A stretch of DNA of 64,000 bases from Jatrophihabitans endophyticus (GCF_900129455.1 NZ_FQVU01000004.1:186001-250000); one strand, 5' to 3'; shown: positions 26,984 through 35,906, counted from the stretch's first letter. Translations and numbers: made by a program. Notes: generated by a model not told the origin, from the sequence alone.

Positions 26984-29425
26984 ATGACCGTCGAGTCCTT
27001 GCGGCGCCGGGCGCGCGGCATCGTCCGCGGCCGGCGCGGGTCGGCCCAGCTCGGGTTGCTGCTCGCCGCCGCGGCGGCCGCCGGGGGCATGACCCTCGGC
27101 AGTGGCGTCGCGAGCCACGACGCCAAGTCCGGTTACGACCTCGCCTGGCTGCCCGACGGCACCCGCGGCCAGCTCGTCCAGGTCGACCCCGTGCTCGGCC
27201 GGGCGAACGTCCGGCTACAGGTCGCCGACCCCGGCAGCACGCTGACGATCCAGCAGGGCAACGGCCAGCTCGTGGTCGTCGACCGCAAGACCGGCAAGAT
27301 CACCAGCATCGATCTCGGGACGCTGCTCGTGGGCGGGTCGCGCACCGAGCGCGCCGGCGGCGGCGTCAAGGTCCTGCTCGCCGGCACGCGGCTCTACGTC
27401 GCCGACCTACCGCGTGGCACCGTCCGCGCGGTCGACCCCGCCACCCAGGCCGACGTCGGCCGGCCGTGGTCCGCGGGCCGGCCGCTGGTCGACATCGGCG
27501 TCGACGGCGCGCACGACGTGTGGGCGCTGGACGACTCGCAGCACCTCGTCAACCTGCACTGGCGCGGCAGCTCCCTCGCGCCGGTCTCGACGCGCACCGT
27601 CCAGGGCGCCGGCCCCGGTTCGGTCATCGTCGGCCACGACCGCGGCGTCACCCTCGTCGGCTCGCGCGGCGCGATCGTGCGCGTCGGCACCGGCCGCGAC
27701 GCCCGGTTGGACGCCCCGAACATCCACGGCCCGCTGCACGGGCCGCAGCGCAGCCCCGACGGTCTCGTGCCGGTCGCCGACCCGGGCACGTCGTCGGTGG
27801 TCATCGTCGGTCCGCAGGACGCCGTCGTCGACGACGTCTCCGGTTACGGCTGCACCCACCCGCTCACGCCCACGGTCTTCGACGGCAAGGTGTACGTGCC
27901 CTGCTCGGGCGCCCGCCGGGTGCTCGTGCTCGACGCCGACGGCAGGCAGGTCGGCGCCGCCATCCCCACCCCGGCCGGCGGCGACCCGCAGCTCACCGTG
28001 AGCGGCGGGCGACTGCTCATCGACGTGCCGGGCGCCGGGCGGGCCACCGTCGTCGACCGGTCCGGCAGCAGGCACGACTTCCCGACCGTCGCGCCCGGCA
28101 TCGGCGTGCAGAACCCGAACACGCCGCCCCCGGCGCCGCCCGCCCCGCCCAAGCCCGAGCCGCCCAAGCACACGAATAGCGGCGGCCACGACGACGGTCG
28201 CGACGGCGGTCACGACGGCCCGCGCGGTGTCTCGCCGCGCGGCTCGGGCGGCCGCGACGGGGAGCGACCCGGCAGCGGCCGGCCGAGCGGCGCGCCGGTC
28301 TCCGACGGACCCGTCGCCGAGGTCGGCGCCACGGCCAGCGTGCGACCGGACGGTTCGGTCCTCGTCCGCTGGGACGCCGAACCCGGAGCCGGCGCCACCG
28401 TCGTCACCGCCACCGCGTCCGGCGACGACGTCGCGACCGTCCCGGTCGGCGGTACGTCGGCGACCGTCACCGTCCTCGACCCGGGGACGACGACGTCCTT
28501 CCACGTCCACAACGCCAAGGTCGACGTCACCACCAACGTGGTGACCACGTCCACGACGCCGGGTGCGGCGTCGGGCGTCACCGTCACGCCGCAGGGCGTC
28601 AGCAACGGGGCGGCGACCCTGGCCGTCACGTGGACGGCGGCGACCGCGAACGGCGCCCGGGTCAGCTACGCGGTCAGTGCCGGCGGCTCGGCCACGCGGA
28701 CCACCGGCAACCTCAACACGACGCTCACGGTCCCGTGCGCCGACGGCTGCACCGGCACCGTCACGGTGACGCCGCGCAACGTCGCCGGCGGCGGCGCCGC
28801 CGCGTCGGGCACCTACACCGTCAGCGCGCAGACGCCGGCGCAACCGCCGGCCCAGCCGCCCGCGCAGCCGCCCGCGCAGCCGCCGGCCCAGCCGACGACC
28901 ACCGAGGCGCCGCCGCCCCCGCCGCCGAACACGCCGGCCCCGGTGGCCATGCCCGCCGGCGGCGAGACGCTGATCACGACGACGGCCACGACGGGGAGCG
29001 ACGCCAGCAGCACGCCCGCGATCGCACATCTCACGATCACGGCGCCGGCCGACTGGGCGGCGTTCCCGGGCACGTGCACGCTGTTCGCCGACGGCACCGA
29101 CGAGGGCACCGTCCCGTGCAACGCCAACGGCGAGACGCGCGACTACCAGTACCTGGACTCCGAGACGCACGAGTTCTGGGTGGTGGCCTCGGACAGCGGT
29201 CGCAGCGTCGAGTCCGCGCACGCGCAGCAGAAGGTGCGGTACAACCAGATCTGCCTGAACTCGGTGCACGAGCGGTCGCTCACCGGCGCACCCATGCTGC
29301 GCCCGGTGTGCGACGGCAACGAGCCGCCGCGCTGCCCGAACTGCCAGATCCCGTTCAAGCAGGCGCCGCTGCTCCCGGCGGCCGACCGGCCCGCGCTCGG
29401 CGCGTGGCTGCGGAGGACCCGGTGA
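26984..29425 (+). CDS. Membrane-anchored beta-propeller / fibronectin-III protein
   Basis: A protein of 813 residues. One N-terminal transmembrane helix (~22-45, QLGLLLAAAAAAGGMTLGSGV) is followed by repeated strand units (~55-370) such as LVVVDRKTGKITSIDL, GTVRAVDPATQADVG and RVLVLDADGRQVG, suggesting a propeller. A Gly/Arg/Asp-rich stretch follows (~385-440). Two FN3-like domains (~445-635), PAQPPAQ repeats, and a Cys-containing C-terminal domain complete it. It probably stands in the wall with the extracellular part outside. It starts 4 bases after the ATPase stop; ATG 26984 is favoured, GTG 26963 is possible. No enzymatic motif is seen. Similar proteins accompany MoxR-DUF58-transglutaminase operons in actinobacteria. 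Confidence 0.6.
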   Translation: MTVESLRRRARGIVRGRRGSAQLGLLLAAAAAAGGMTLGSGVASHDAKSGYDLAWLPDGTRGQLVQVDPVLGRANVRLQVADPGSTLTIQQGNGQLVVVDRKTGKITSIDLGTLLVGGSRTERAGGGVKVLLAGTRLYVADLPRGTVRAVDPATQADVGRPWSAGRPLVDIGVDGAHDVWALDDSQHLVNLHWRGSSLAPVSTRTVQGAGPGSVIVGHDRGVTLVGSRGAIVRVGTGRDARLDAPNIHGPLHGPQRSPDGLVPVADPGTSSVVIVGPQDAVVDDVSGYGCTHPLTPTVFDGKVYVPCSGARRVLVLDADGRQVGAAIPTPAGGDPQLTVSGGRLLIDVPGAGRATVVDRSGSRHDFPTVAPGIGVQNPNTPPPAPPAPPKPEPPKHTNSGGHDDGRDGGHDGPRGVSPRGSGGRDGERPGSGRPSGAPVSDGPVAEVGATASVRPDGSVLVRWDAEPGAGATVVTATASGDDVATVPVGGTSATVTVLDPGTTTSFHVHNAKVDVTTNVVTTSTTPGAASGVTVTPQGVSNGAATLAVTWTAATANGARVSYAVSAGGSATRTTGNLNTTLTVPCADGCTGTVTVTPRNVAGGGAAASGTYTVSAQTPAQPPAQPPAQPPAQPPAQPTTTEAPPPPPPNTPAPVAMPAGGETLITTTATTGSDASSTPAIAHLTITAPADWAAFPGTCTLFADGTDEGTVPCNANGETRDYQYLDSETHEFWVVASDSGRSVESAHAQQKVRYNQICLNSVHERSLTGAPMLRPVCDGNEPPRCPNCQIPFKQAPLLPAADRPALGAWLRRTR

Positions 29426-30417
29426 CCGCGACCGTCGAACCCCGCGGTGCCGGGCTGGCCGAGTCGGACGTCGCGGCGTTCCGCACGCTGCACGCCGAGG
29501 TGGCCGAGGCCGTCGAGATCGCCGTGCGGGGTAAGCGGCTGACGATCGAACTGGTGCTGACCGCGCTGTTCGCGGGCGGCCACGTGCTGCTCGAGGACGT
29601 CCCCGGCACCGGCAAGACGACGCTCGCCCGCTCGGTCGCCGCCGCACTCGGCGGGCAGTCGCGGCGGGTGCAGTTCACGCCCGACCTGCTGCCCTCGGAC
29701 GTCACCGGGACCGCCGTCTACGACCCGCGCACCAGCGACATCGCGTTCCGCGCCGGCCCGGTGTTCGCCAACGTCGTGCTCGCCGACGAGATCAACCGGG
29801 CCGCGGCCAAGACGCAGTCGGCGCTGCTCGAGGTCATGGAGGAGCGGACGGTCACCGTCGACGGCGTCCCGCACGCCGTGCCGGACCCGTTCCTCGTCGT
29901 CGCGACGCAGAACCCGGTCGACCTCGACGGCACCTACCGGTTGCCGGAGGCGCAGCTCGACCGCTTCGCGATCCGCACGGCGCTCGGCTACCCCGACGTC
30001 GAGGACGAGATCGCCGTGCTGCGCCCGGGCGGCCGGGCCGGTGCCGTCGCCGACGTCCCGGCGGTGACGACGCCCGAGACGGTCGCCGGGCACAGCGCGC
30101 GCCTGACGCACGTCCACGTGGCCGACCCGATCCTGCGCTACGTGCGCGAGCTCGGCGCGGCGACGCGGGACGACGAGCGGTTGCGCCTCGGGGTGAGCAC
30201 GCGCGGACTGCGCACCCTCGTCCGCTGCGCGCAGGTGCGCGCCGCGGCGTCGGGCCGGCACTACGTGGTGCCCAGCGACGTGCAGCAGCTGGCCGGCCCC
30301 GTGCTCGGGCACCGGGTGCAGCTCACCCGCGCTGCCGCGGTCGGCGGAGCGGACACCGCCGAGGTGCTGGCCGACGTGCTCGCCGCGACGCCGGTGCCCC
30401 GTCCCACCGCGGACTGA
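29422..30417 (+). CDS. MoxR-type AAA+ ATPase
   Basis: A cytosolic protein of 331 residues. Walker A is EDVPGTGKTT (GTGKT at 62-66), Walker B is VVLADEINRA (Asp122, Glu123), sensor 1 is VVATQNPVD, and a lid domain follows. MoxR proteins act as chaperone ATPases working with a VWA or DUF58 partner; the DUF58 gene is next. It overlaps the propeller/FN3 gene (GTGA), so it is translationally coupled to the secretion locus. What it matures here, perhaps the secretion machine or the transglutaminase-fold protein, is inferred only from position. Confidence 0.93.
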   Translation: MTATVEPRGAGLAESDVAAFRTLHAEVAEAVEIAVRGKRLTIELVLTALFAGGHVLLEDVPGTGKTTLARSVAAALGGQSRRVQFTPDLLPSDVTGTAVYDPRTSDIAFRAGPVFANVVLADEINRAAAKTQSALLEVMEERTVTVDGVPHAVPDPFLVVATQNPVDLDGTYRLPEAQLDRFAIRTALGYPDVEDEIAVLRPGGRAGAVADVPAVTTPETVAGHSARLTHVHVADPILRYVRELGAATRDDERLRLGVSTRGLRTLVRCAQVRAAASGRHYVVPSDVQQLAGPVLGHRVQLTRAAAVGGADTAEVLADVLAATPVPRPTAD

Positions 30418-30422
30418 CGGCG

Positions 30423-31598
30423 GTGACCGAGGAGTCGGCCGGGTCGGGGCTGCGGCTGTCCCTGCGTCCCACCGCCCGGGGGGTGCTGGCCGCGGTGCTC
30501 GGCGCCGCGCTCCTCGTCGGCGGCGGCTGGGGCCGCTACCCGGGACTCGTCGCGTTCGGCGCCGCGCTGCTGCTGCTCGTCGTCGCCGCGGTCGCCTCGG
30601 TGCTGCTGCCCGCCCCCGTGCTCCCCGAGCGGCGGGTGGCGCCGTTGCGGGTGGCTCGCAACGCCGCATGCACGGCGACGCTGCGGGTACGCAGCGGCGG
30701 CGAGCGCTTCGCGGTGAGCCTCGACGCGCTCGAACGCATCGGGGACCGGCAGGTGCCGGTGGTCGTCCCGCGACTGCGTCCCGGCGCGGTCGTCGAGGCG
30801 CGCTACGACATTCCGACGAGCCGGCGCGGTCGGATCGAGGTGGGCCCGTTGCGGCTGCGGCGGGTGGGGGTGGCCGGCCTCGCGGTGGCGCAGGGCGTCG
30901 TCGGGTCGGCGGTGACGGTGCACGTCCTGCCGCGGGTGCTGCCGGTACTCGGCCTGCCCGCCGGGGTCCGGCGGGGACACGTCGGTGCGGACGAACGCGT
31001 CGAACGCGGCGGGACCGATCTCGTCGCGCTGCGTGAGTACACGCCGGGTGACGACCTGCGCCGCGTGCACTGGGCCACCAGCGCGCGCAGCGGCACGCTG
31101 ATGGTGCGCGAGGACGCCGATCCCGCCCGGCCCCACCTGACCGTGGTGGTGGACGACCGGGCGGACCGCTACGCCGGCGAGCAGTTCGAGGACGCCGTCG
31201 AGGTCGCCGCGTCGCTGGCCGCCACCGTCGTGGAGGCCGGGCACCCGATCCGGCTGGTCAGCGTCTCCGGCGAGCTCGACGTCGACGTGCCCGCCGCGCC
31301 GCCCGGCATGCTCGCGCCGGGCGCGGAGCTGCTGCTGCGCGGGTTGGCCGAGCTGCGGGCGACGGCGACGGACGGCCCGGGGTCACCGCCCCTGCGCGAC
31401 CTCGACGTGGTCGTCGTGGTGACCGGTGCGCGGGCGGCACCGGACGCGCTCGTCGCCGACGCGGCCCGGGCCTCGCTCGGCGTCGCGCTCGTGCTGGACG
31501 CGCACTCGACCGAGGTCTCGGCGCACGGCGCCGTGCTCGTGCTGCGCGGTCCCCGTGCGGAGGACCTGCTCCAGGCGTGGGACGCGGTGGTGTCGTGA
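30423..31598 (+). CDS. DUF58 domain protein, MoxR partner
   Basis: A protein of 391 residues. Two N-terminal transmembrane helices (~20-60, LAAVLGAALLVGGGWGRYPGLVAFGAALLLLVVAAVASVLL; one hairpin) precede a soluble DUF58 domain carrying the family stretch ERGGTDLVALREYTPGDDLRRVHWATSARSGTLMVRE. The C-terminal half resembles a von Willebrand A-like fold with TVVVDDRADR. With MoxR and the transglutaminase-fold protein it forms the common MoxR-DUF58-TGc cassette. The start codon is GTG 30423, 5 bases after the MoxR stop. Confidence 0.9.
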   Translation: MTEESAGSGLRLSLRPTARGVLAAVLGAALLVGGGWGRYPGLVAFGAALLLLVVAAVASVLLPAPVLPERRVAPLRVARNAACTATLRVRSGGERFAVSLDALERIGDRQVPVVVPRLRPGAVVEARYDIPTSRRGRIEVGPLRLRRVGVAGLAVAQGVVGSAVTVHVLPRVLPVLGLPAGVRRGHVGADERVERGGTDLVALREYTPGDDLRRVHWATSARSGTLMVREDADPARPHLTVVVDDRADRYAGEQFEDAVEVAASLAATVVEAGHPIRLVSVSGELDVDVPAAPPGMLAPGAELLLRGLAELRATATDGPGSPPLRDLDVVVVVTGARAAPDALVADAARASLGVALVLDAHSTEVSAHGAVLVLRGPRAEDLLQAWDAVVS

Positions 31599-33727
31599 GC
31601 GCGGGCCGCCCGACACGGGTCCGGGCCGGCTGGGCGGTCGCGCTGCTGGCGGTCGCGGCGCTCGGCTTCACCGCCTCCGTCGCCGGGTTCGCGGCCGTCC
31701 TCGTCGTGCTGGTCGCGGTCGGCCTGCCGTTCGGCGCGGTCGCGCTCGGGCAACGGACCCGGCTCGGGGCCAACGGGGCCGCGCTGGTGGTGATCGCCGC
31801 GTCGACCGCGCTGGCGTGGTGGTTGCTGCGCCGCGACGGCGTCGGGCTCGGCGACGCGGTGCCGCGGCTGCTGACCACCGCCCGACCGGCGCCCGCCGAC
31901 GCCGTCCTGCTCGTGCCGCCCGCGCTGCTGACCGCCGTGGTGGCGGCCGTGGTCGCCGCGGCCGTGCTGACCCGTGCGCCGGCGGCCGTGCCGCCCCGCG
32001 CCCCGGCGACGGGGCTGCTCGCGCCGGTCGCCGGTGCCGCGCTGCTCTACGCCGCCGCCCAGCTGCTGTCGGCGGGGACGGCCGATCCGCGTGGGATCGT
32101 CGCGGTGTGTCTCGTGGTGATGATCGTCGCCGGCTGGTCGCACCCGTGGTTGCGTGGCGGCGCCGACGGGCCGGCATGGCGCCCGGTGGCCGTCGTCCCG
32201 GTGCTGGTGGTGGGCGCGCTGGCGCTCGGGCTGGCCGCCCTCGTCCCGACCGGGGCGTTCGACCCACGCCAGCACGTGACGCCGCCGACGGTGCGGCTGC
32301 CGCAGGCCAGTCCGCTCGTCCAGCTGCGCACCTGGACCGCCAACCCGACCGTGCGCATCCTGCGGGCCCGGGTCACCGGCACCGACCGCCTGCATCTGGC
32401 CACGCTGTCCACGTTCACCGGCGCGGCGTGGGAGGTGGACGCGCGCTACCGCCAGCTCGGGCTGGCCGGCGGCGGCGACCTGCCCCGGCCGACCCGGGAC
32501 GTGGCCGCGCGCGCGACCGTCCGGCTCGACCGGCTCGGCGGCCTCTGGCTGCCCGCACCCGGCGTGGCCGCCGCGTCCTCGCTCGACGACGTGCTCGTCG
32601 ACGCCGACGACGGCACCCTGGCGCGCCCCGGGCAGGTACGGCCGGGGCTGCAGTACGAGGTCGCCGGGCGCGTCGCCGCCCCGACGCGGGGGCAGCTCGC
32701 CGCGGCAGCGGTGCCGACCTCGGTGCCGCCGCGCTACCTCGCGCTCCCGCGCGCGCCGATCGCCTTCGCCGAGTACGCCCGGGCCGCCGTCCGTGGGGCC
32801 TCGACGCCGCTCGAGGAGGCCATCGCCCTCGAGAACGCGGTGTCGGCGAAGCGCCGGGTCGAGCCCTCGGCGCCGACCGGCTCGTCCTACGGTCGGCTGT
32901 CGACCTTCCTGTTCGGCAGGGCCGGGACGGCCGGCGCCGGTGTCGGCACCGCCGAGCAGTTCGCCGCCGCCTTCGCCGTCCTCGGTCGCGAGGTCGGACT
33001 GCCGACCCGGCTGACGGTGGGTTTCGACCTCGGCCGCCCCGCCGCCGACGGCACCGTCGTCGTGACGGGCGCGGACGCCACGGTGTGGCCGGAGGTCTAC
33101 CTGGCCGGCGCGGGCTGGGTGGCGTTCGCGCCCACGCCCGGCAGCGACGACTCCGGCCCCGGCGGCAGCCTGCGCGACGACGTGCTGCAGCGGCTGTCGA
33201 AGGCCGCGGCCACGGCGCCCGACGACCCTCCGGTCCGCCCCGGCAACACCGGCGCGATCACCCCCGGCCACCGCGCCCCGGGCGCCACCGCCGCCGCAAA
33301 CCGCACCGGCCCCGCGACCTGGGTCGTCGCGGTGGCGCTCGCCGGCGCCGTCCTGGTGGTGCTGATGGGACTGCTGCTCCTGCTGCGCGCGCTGCGCCGG
33401 CGACGTCACCAGCGCGCCGGCGCCCGGGGCGCGTGGGCGGAGATCGTCGACCTGCTCGTGCTGGCCGACCACCGCCCCGCCCCCGGCCGTCCCGCGCCCG
33501 AGGTCGCGGCCGACGCCCGCGACCTGTTCGGCGACGACGGCGCTCACGCCGCCGCCGTCGTGGCCGCGGCCGCCGATCGGGAGGCCTTCGCCCCGGACGC
33601 CGCCGTGTCGCCCCCGGTGTGGGGGCACGTGCGGGTGCTGCGTCGCCGGGCCCGCGCGGGCGTGCCCCGCTACCGGCGCCCGCTGCTGCCGCTCGACCCG
33701 CGCCCGCTGCTGGCGCGTCGTCGCTGA
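31595..33727 (+). CDS. Transglutaminase-like membrane protein, catalytic triad lost
   Basis: A protein of 710 residues in the TgpA layout: about six N-terminal transmembrane helices (~10-200), an extracytoplasmic transglutaminase-like domain (~250-520), a C-terminal transmembrane helix (~572-595, VVAVALAGAVLVVLMGLLLLL) and a short cytosolic tail. The fold is clear, but the triad is not there. At the nucleophile the sequence is GTAEQF (Ala453 where Cys is expected), at the His position DATVWPEVY (Thr496), and at the Asp position VAFAPTP (Ala512). It is therefore probably non-catalytic, and may bind substrate or act as a scaffold. It overlaps DUF58 (GTGA). Confidence 0.8.
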   Translation: MSAGRPTRVRAGWAVALLAVAALGFTASVAGFAAVLVVLVAVGLPFGAVALGQRTRLGANGAALVVIAASTALAWWLLRRDGVGLGDAVPRLLTTARPAPADAVLLVPPALLTAVVAAVVAAAVLTRAPAAVPPRAPATGLLAPVAGAALLYAAAQLLSAGTADPRGIVAVCLVVMIVAGWSHPWLRGGADGPAWRPVAVVPVLVVGALALGLAALVPTGAFDPRQHVTPPTVRLPQASPLVQLRTWTANPTVRILRARVTGTDRLHLATLSTFTGAAWEVDARYRQLGLAGGGDLPRPTRDVAARATVRLDRLGGLWLPAPGVAAASSLDDVLVDADDGTLARPGQVRPGLQYEVAGRVAAPTRGQLAAAAVPTSVPPRYLALPRAPIAFAEYARAAVRGASTPLEEAIALENAVSAKRRVEPSAPTGSSYGRLSTFLFGRAGTAGAGVGTAEQFAAAFAVLGREVGLPTRLTVGFDLGRPAADGTVVVTGADATVWPEVYLAGAGWVAFAPTPGSDDSGPGGSLRDDVLQRLSKAAATAPDDPPVRPGNTGAITPGHRAPGATAAANRTGPATWVVAVALAGAVLVVLMGLLLLLRALRRRRHQRAGARGAWAEIVDLLVLADHRPAPGRPAPEVAADARDLFGDDGAHAAAVVAAAADREAFAPDAAVSPPVWGHVRVLRRRARAGVPRYRRPLLPLDPRPLLARRR

Positions 33728-33771
33728 CCCGACGCCGTTACCGCCCTCGGGCGCGGTGTAGGACAGCCCGC

Positions 33772-33837
33772 GTGCAGCCCGTGTGCAGCCCGTGTGCAGC
33801 CCGTATGCAGGTCGTATGCAGCCCGTATGCGGTCCGT
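33772..33837. repeat. Six tandem 11-bp direct repeats (RTGCAGCCCGT)
   Basis: Six head-to-tail copies of an 11-base unit. Three are identical, GTGCAGCCCGT. The fourth to sixth begin ATGC and vary at 1-3 positions. The period is about one turn of DNA, so every copy presents the same face of the helix, as in protein-binding arrays. It lies in the gap between the convergent transglutaminase-like and kinase genes, so it is not an ordinary promoter element. Confidence 0.85.
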
Positions 33838-33847
33838 ACACGGCGTG

Positions 33848-33862
33848 CACACGGGCCGTGTG
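33848..33862. promoter_or_regulatory. 15-bp perfect palindrome beside the 11-bp repeat array
   Basis: CACACGG-G-CCGTGTG is symmetric over 15 bases and starts 10 bases after the last repeat unit. A 1-base centre cannot form an RNA hairpin loop, so a DNA site for a dimeric protein fits better than a terminator. Confidence 0.4.
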
Positions 33863-33893
33863 ACACCGCGACCACTCACCCCGCCGAGCTGCG

Positions 33894-35567
33894 TCAGCGG
33901 GCGGTGCACTGCTGTCGGGACAGGCCGAACACGGTGTCGCCCGTGGCGGTCGTGGTGACGGCGGCGAGCCGGACGCAGTGCCGGCCGCGGGGGAAGCCGG
34001 CGAGGGTGATGCTGTGCCGGCCGGCGGGCACGGTGGCGAGCGCGCGGCGTCCGGACCCGTCGTCGAGGAAGACGACCACCGGGGCCGCGCCGCCGCTCGC
34101 GGGCTGGCGCCAGCGCAGGTCGACGCGCGCGCCGTCGCGGGTGAGCCGGGTGATGGTGGGGGCGAGTCGGGTGTCGAAGACGGCGCTGCCGCTCGGCCCG
34201 GTCGGTGTCGCCGTCACGCTGGGGACCACGACCACCGGCTGCGTCGACCGCGTCGGCGTGGGCGTGGCGGAACTGCCCGTCTGCCGGTCGTCACCCCCGC
34301 CGCGCAGGATGCCGATCAGCACGCCGGCCACCGCGGCGACGGCGACGACCGCGCCGGTGATCGCCCACCGCCGCGTGGCGCCGGAGCCGGCGGACGGGGT
34401 GCCGGCGGGGGCGGTGCCGGCGGGGGCGGCCACCGGCTCGGTGGGCCGGGCCGCGGTCGCCTCGGGGTCGCCGGTCCCGGTCGGGCCGGCGAGGTGGGCG
34501 AGGGCCGAGACGGCCACCGGCTGCGGGTCGGGCTGCGGGTCGGGCTGCGGGTCGGGAAGCGCCGTCGTGGGCGGCGGCGCGACGGGTGTGTCGAGGGCGG
34601 GTGTGTCGGGGGCGGGTGTGTCGGGGGCCGGTGTGCCGGGAGCAGCGGGCGCCCAGCTGCGGGTCTCGGTGGGAACGGCGGCGAGCGCGTCGCGCAGCTC
34701 GGCGGCGGTGGCGAAGCGGTCCTCGCGGCGGCGGGACAGGCAGCGGGCGACGACGGCGGCCAGCCCGACCGGGACGTCGTCGCGGGTGAGGGGGCGCGGG
34801 GTCGCCGTCCGGGCGCGGCGCAGGTATCCCAGGGCCGAGTCCTCGTCGGGGTCGTCCGCCGCGAAGGGGGCGCGACCGTCGAGCAGGGTGAACAGCGTCG
34901 AGCCGAGCGAGTAGACGTCGTCGGCGACGGTGGGCGGCTCCCCGTCGAGGATCTGCGGCGAGGCGTGCCGGTAGGAGAAGCGTTCCAGCGAGGACGAGTG
35001 TCCGGCGTCCACGGCGCGGGCGAGCCCGAAGTCGGCCAGCACGAAGGACGTCGGCAGCACCATCACGTTCTGCGGCTTGACGTCGCGGTGCAGCACGCCC
35101 TGCTCGTGGGCGAAGGAGAGCGCGTCGGCCACGACCGAGCCCGCGGCGACGACCTCGTGGACGGGGAGCGGCCCGTGCTCGCGCAGCCGGTCGTGCAGCG
35201 AGCCGAGCTCGACGTAGTCCATGACCAGGCACGGTTGGCCGGCCACGGTCGTGGCGACCGCGAGCACCGTCATGATGTGCGGGTGCTGGCGGCCGAGCCG
35301 CACGGTGATCTCGAGCTCGCGACGGAACCGGGCGAGCGCGGCGGCGCCGTCCTCGTCGCCGGCGTCGGCCAGCTGCACGACCTTGATCGCGACGTCGCGG
35401 CCCGCCGACTTCTGGTGCGCCCGGTAGACGACGCTGTCGCCGCCGCGGGCGACGATCACCGCGTCGCGGTAGCCGGCGAGCAGTGGCGGTGCTCCCAGGC
35501 GCTCGGCCGTGCGTCGGGGCGCCCAGGCCTCGTCGTCGGCGCCGCCCGCGCCGTCGTCCTGGCTCAC
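33894..35567 (-). CDS. Transmembrane Ser/Thr protein kinase with extracellular FN3-like domain
   Basis: A protein of 557 residues. The cytosolic kinase domain (~30-290) has VARGGDSVVYRA as a loosened glycine loop, AIK (Lys62), HRDVKPQN (Asp162) and DFGLA (Asp179), with an activation loop rich in Ser. A Pro-rich linker with APDTP repeats (~310-350) leads to one transmembrane helix (~401-421). The extracellular part (~430-557) ends in an FN3-like domain (APTITRLTRDGARVDLRW, CVRLAAVTTTATGDTVFG). The FHA domains of the ATPase and the protein at 18442 are natural phosphothreonine readers for it. GTG 35567 overlaps the upstream small gene's stop. No PP2C phosphatase gene is nearby. Confidence 0.92.
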   Translation of the reverse strand: MSQDDGAGGADDEAWAPRRTAERLGAPPLLAGYRDAVIVARGGDSVVYRAHQKSAGRDVAIKVVQLADAGDEDGAAALARFRRELEITVRLGRQHPHIMTVLAVATTVAGQPCLVMDYVELGSLHDRLREHGPLPVHEVVAAGSVVADALSFAHEQGVLHRDVKPQNVMVLPTSFVLADFGLARAVDAGHSSSLERFSYRHASPQILDGEPPTVADDVYSLGSTLFTLLDGRAPFAADDPDEDSALGYLRRARTATPRPLTRDDVPVGLAAVVARCLSRRREDRFATAAELRDALAAVPTETRSWAPAAPGTPAPDTPAPDTPALDTPVAPPPTTALPDPQPDPQPDPQPVAVSALAHLAGPTGTGDPEATAARPTEPVAAPAGTAPAGTPSAGSGATRRWAITGAVVAVAAVAGVLIGILRGGGDDRQTGSSATPTPTRSTQPVVVVPSVTATPTGPSGSAVFDTRLAPTITRLTRDGARVDLRWRQPASGGAAPVVVFLDDGSGRRALATVPAGRHSITLAGFPRGRHCVRLAAVTTTATGDTVFGLSRQQCTAR

Positions 35568-35857
35568 GTCGTCGGCTGCCAGTTCCGGCGGACCAGCTGG
35601 ACGTCGCGCTCGGCGGCGGCGAGCTCGTCGTCGGTGGGGCGGTGCAGGTCACGCGCCCGCAACGCCCGGCTCGCCGACAGCTGCGACGCCCCGGACCCGA
35701 CGACGTCGCGGAGGGCCCGGTCGGCAGCCGCGTCGCGTCGCTTCCCGGACGGCGACGGAGGGGGTGACGACGGCGTCGACGACGCGGCCGGCGCGCCGGG
35801 GGCGGTGCTCGGGCGCCGCCGCCGACGCCGTCGCGGCCGCTCGTCGTCCTGCGTCAT
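35564..35857 (-). CDS. Small basic protein of unknown function, coupled to the kinase gene
   Basis: A protein of 97 residues with a run of seven arginines after the acidic start MTQDDERP, then a Ser/Pro-rich disordered part (~17-40) and an ordered C-terminal region (~45-97) with SQLSASRALRARDLHRPTDDELAAAERDVQLV. It has no cysteines and no membrane segment. Its TGA overlaps the kinase start, so it is co-translated and may be a kinase substrate or regulator; I do not recognise the family. ATG 35857 is used rather than the upstream alternative at 35875. Confidence 0.6.
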   Translation of the reverse strand: MTQDDERPRRRRRRRPSTAPGAPAASSTPSSPPPSPSGKRRDAAADRALRDVVGSGASQLSASRALRARDLHRPTDDELAAAERDVQLVRRNWQPTT

Positions 35858-35880
35858 CCTGCGATCTTCGCGCACCGACG

Positions 35881-35906
35881 CGACGATCGTCAGTGGGGGA
35901 TCGTCG
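35881..35906 (-). terminator. Hairpin after the aldo/keto reductase gene
   Basis: An 8-bp perfect stem, CGACGATC (35881-35888) with GATCGTCG (35899-35906), extends by two more pairs including one G-U, with a 10-base loop. It lies 9 bases beyond the aldo/keto reductase stop on the minus strand. No T run is present, so termination is tentative. Confidence 0.4.

Noticed and set aside
22423-27126. Open frame of 1567 codons on the minus strand opposite the FtsK ATPase
   Set aside because: It is a shadow of the GC-rich third positions of the ATPase gene. Its protein is an Arg/Gly/Ala/Asp mix with no domain or start signal.
33772-33837. CRISPR array
   Set aside because: Units are only 11 bases, directly abutting, with no spacers and no cas genes.
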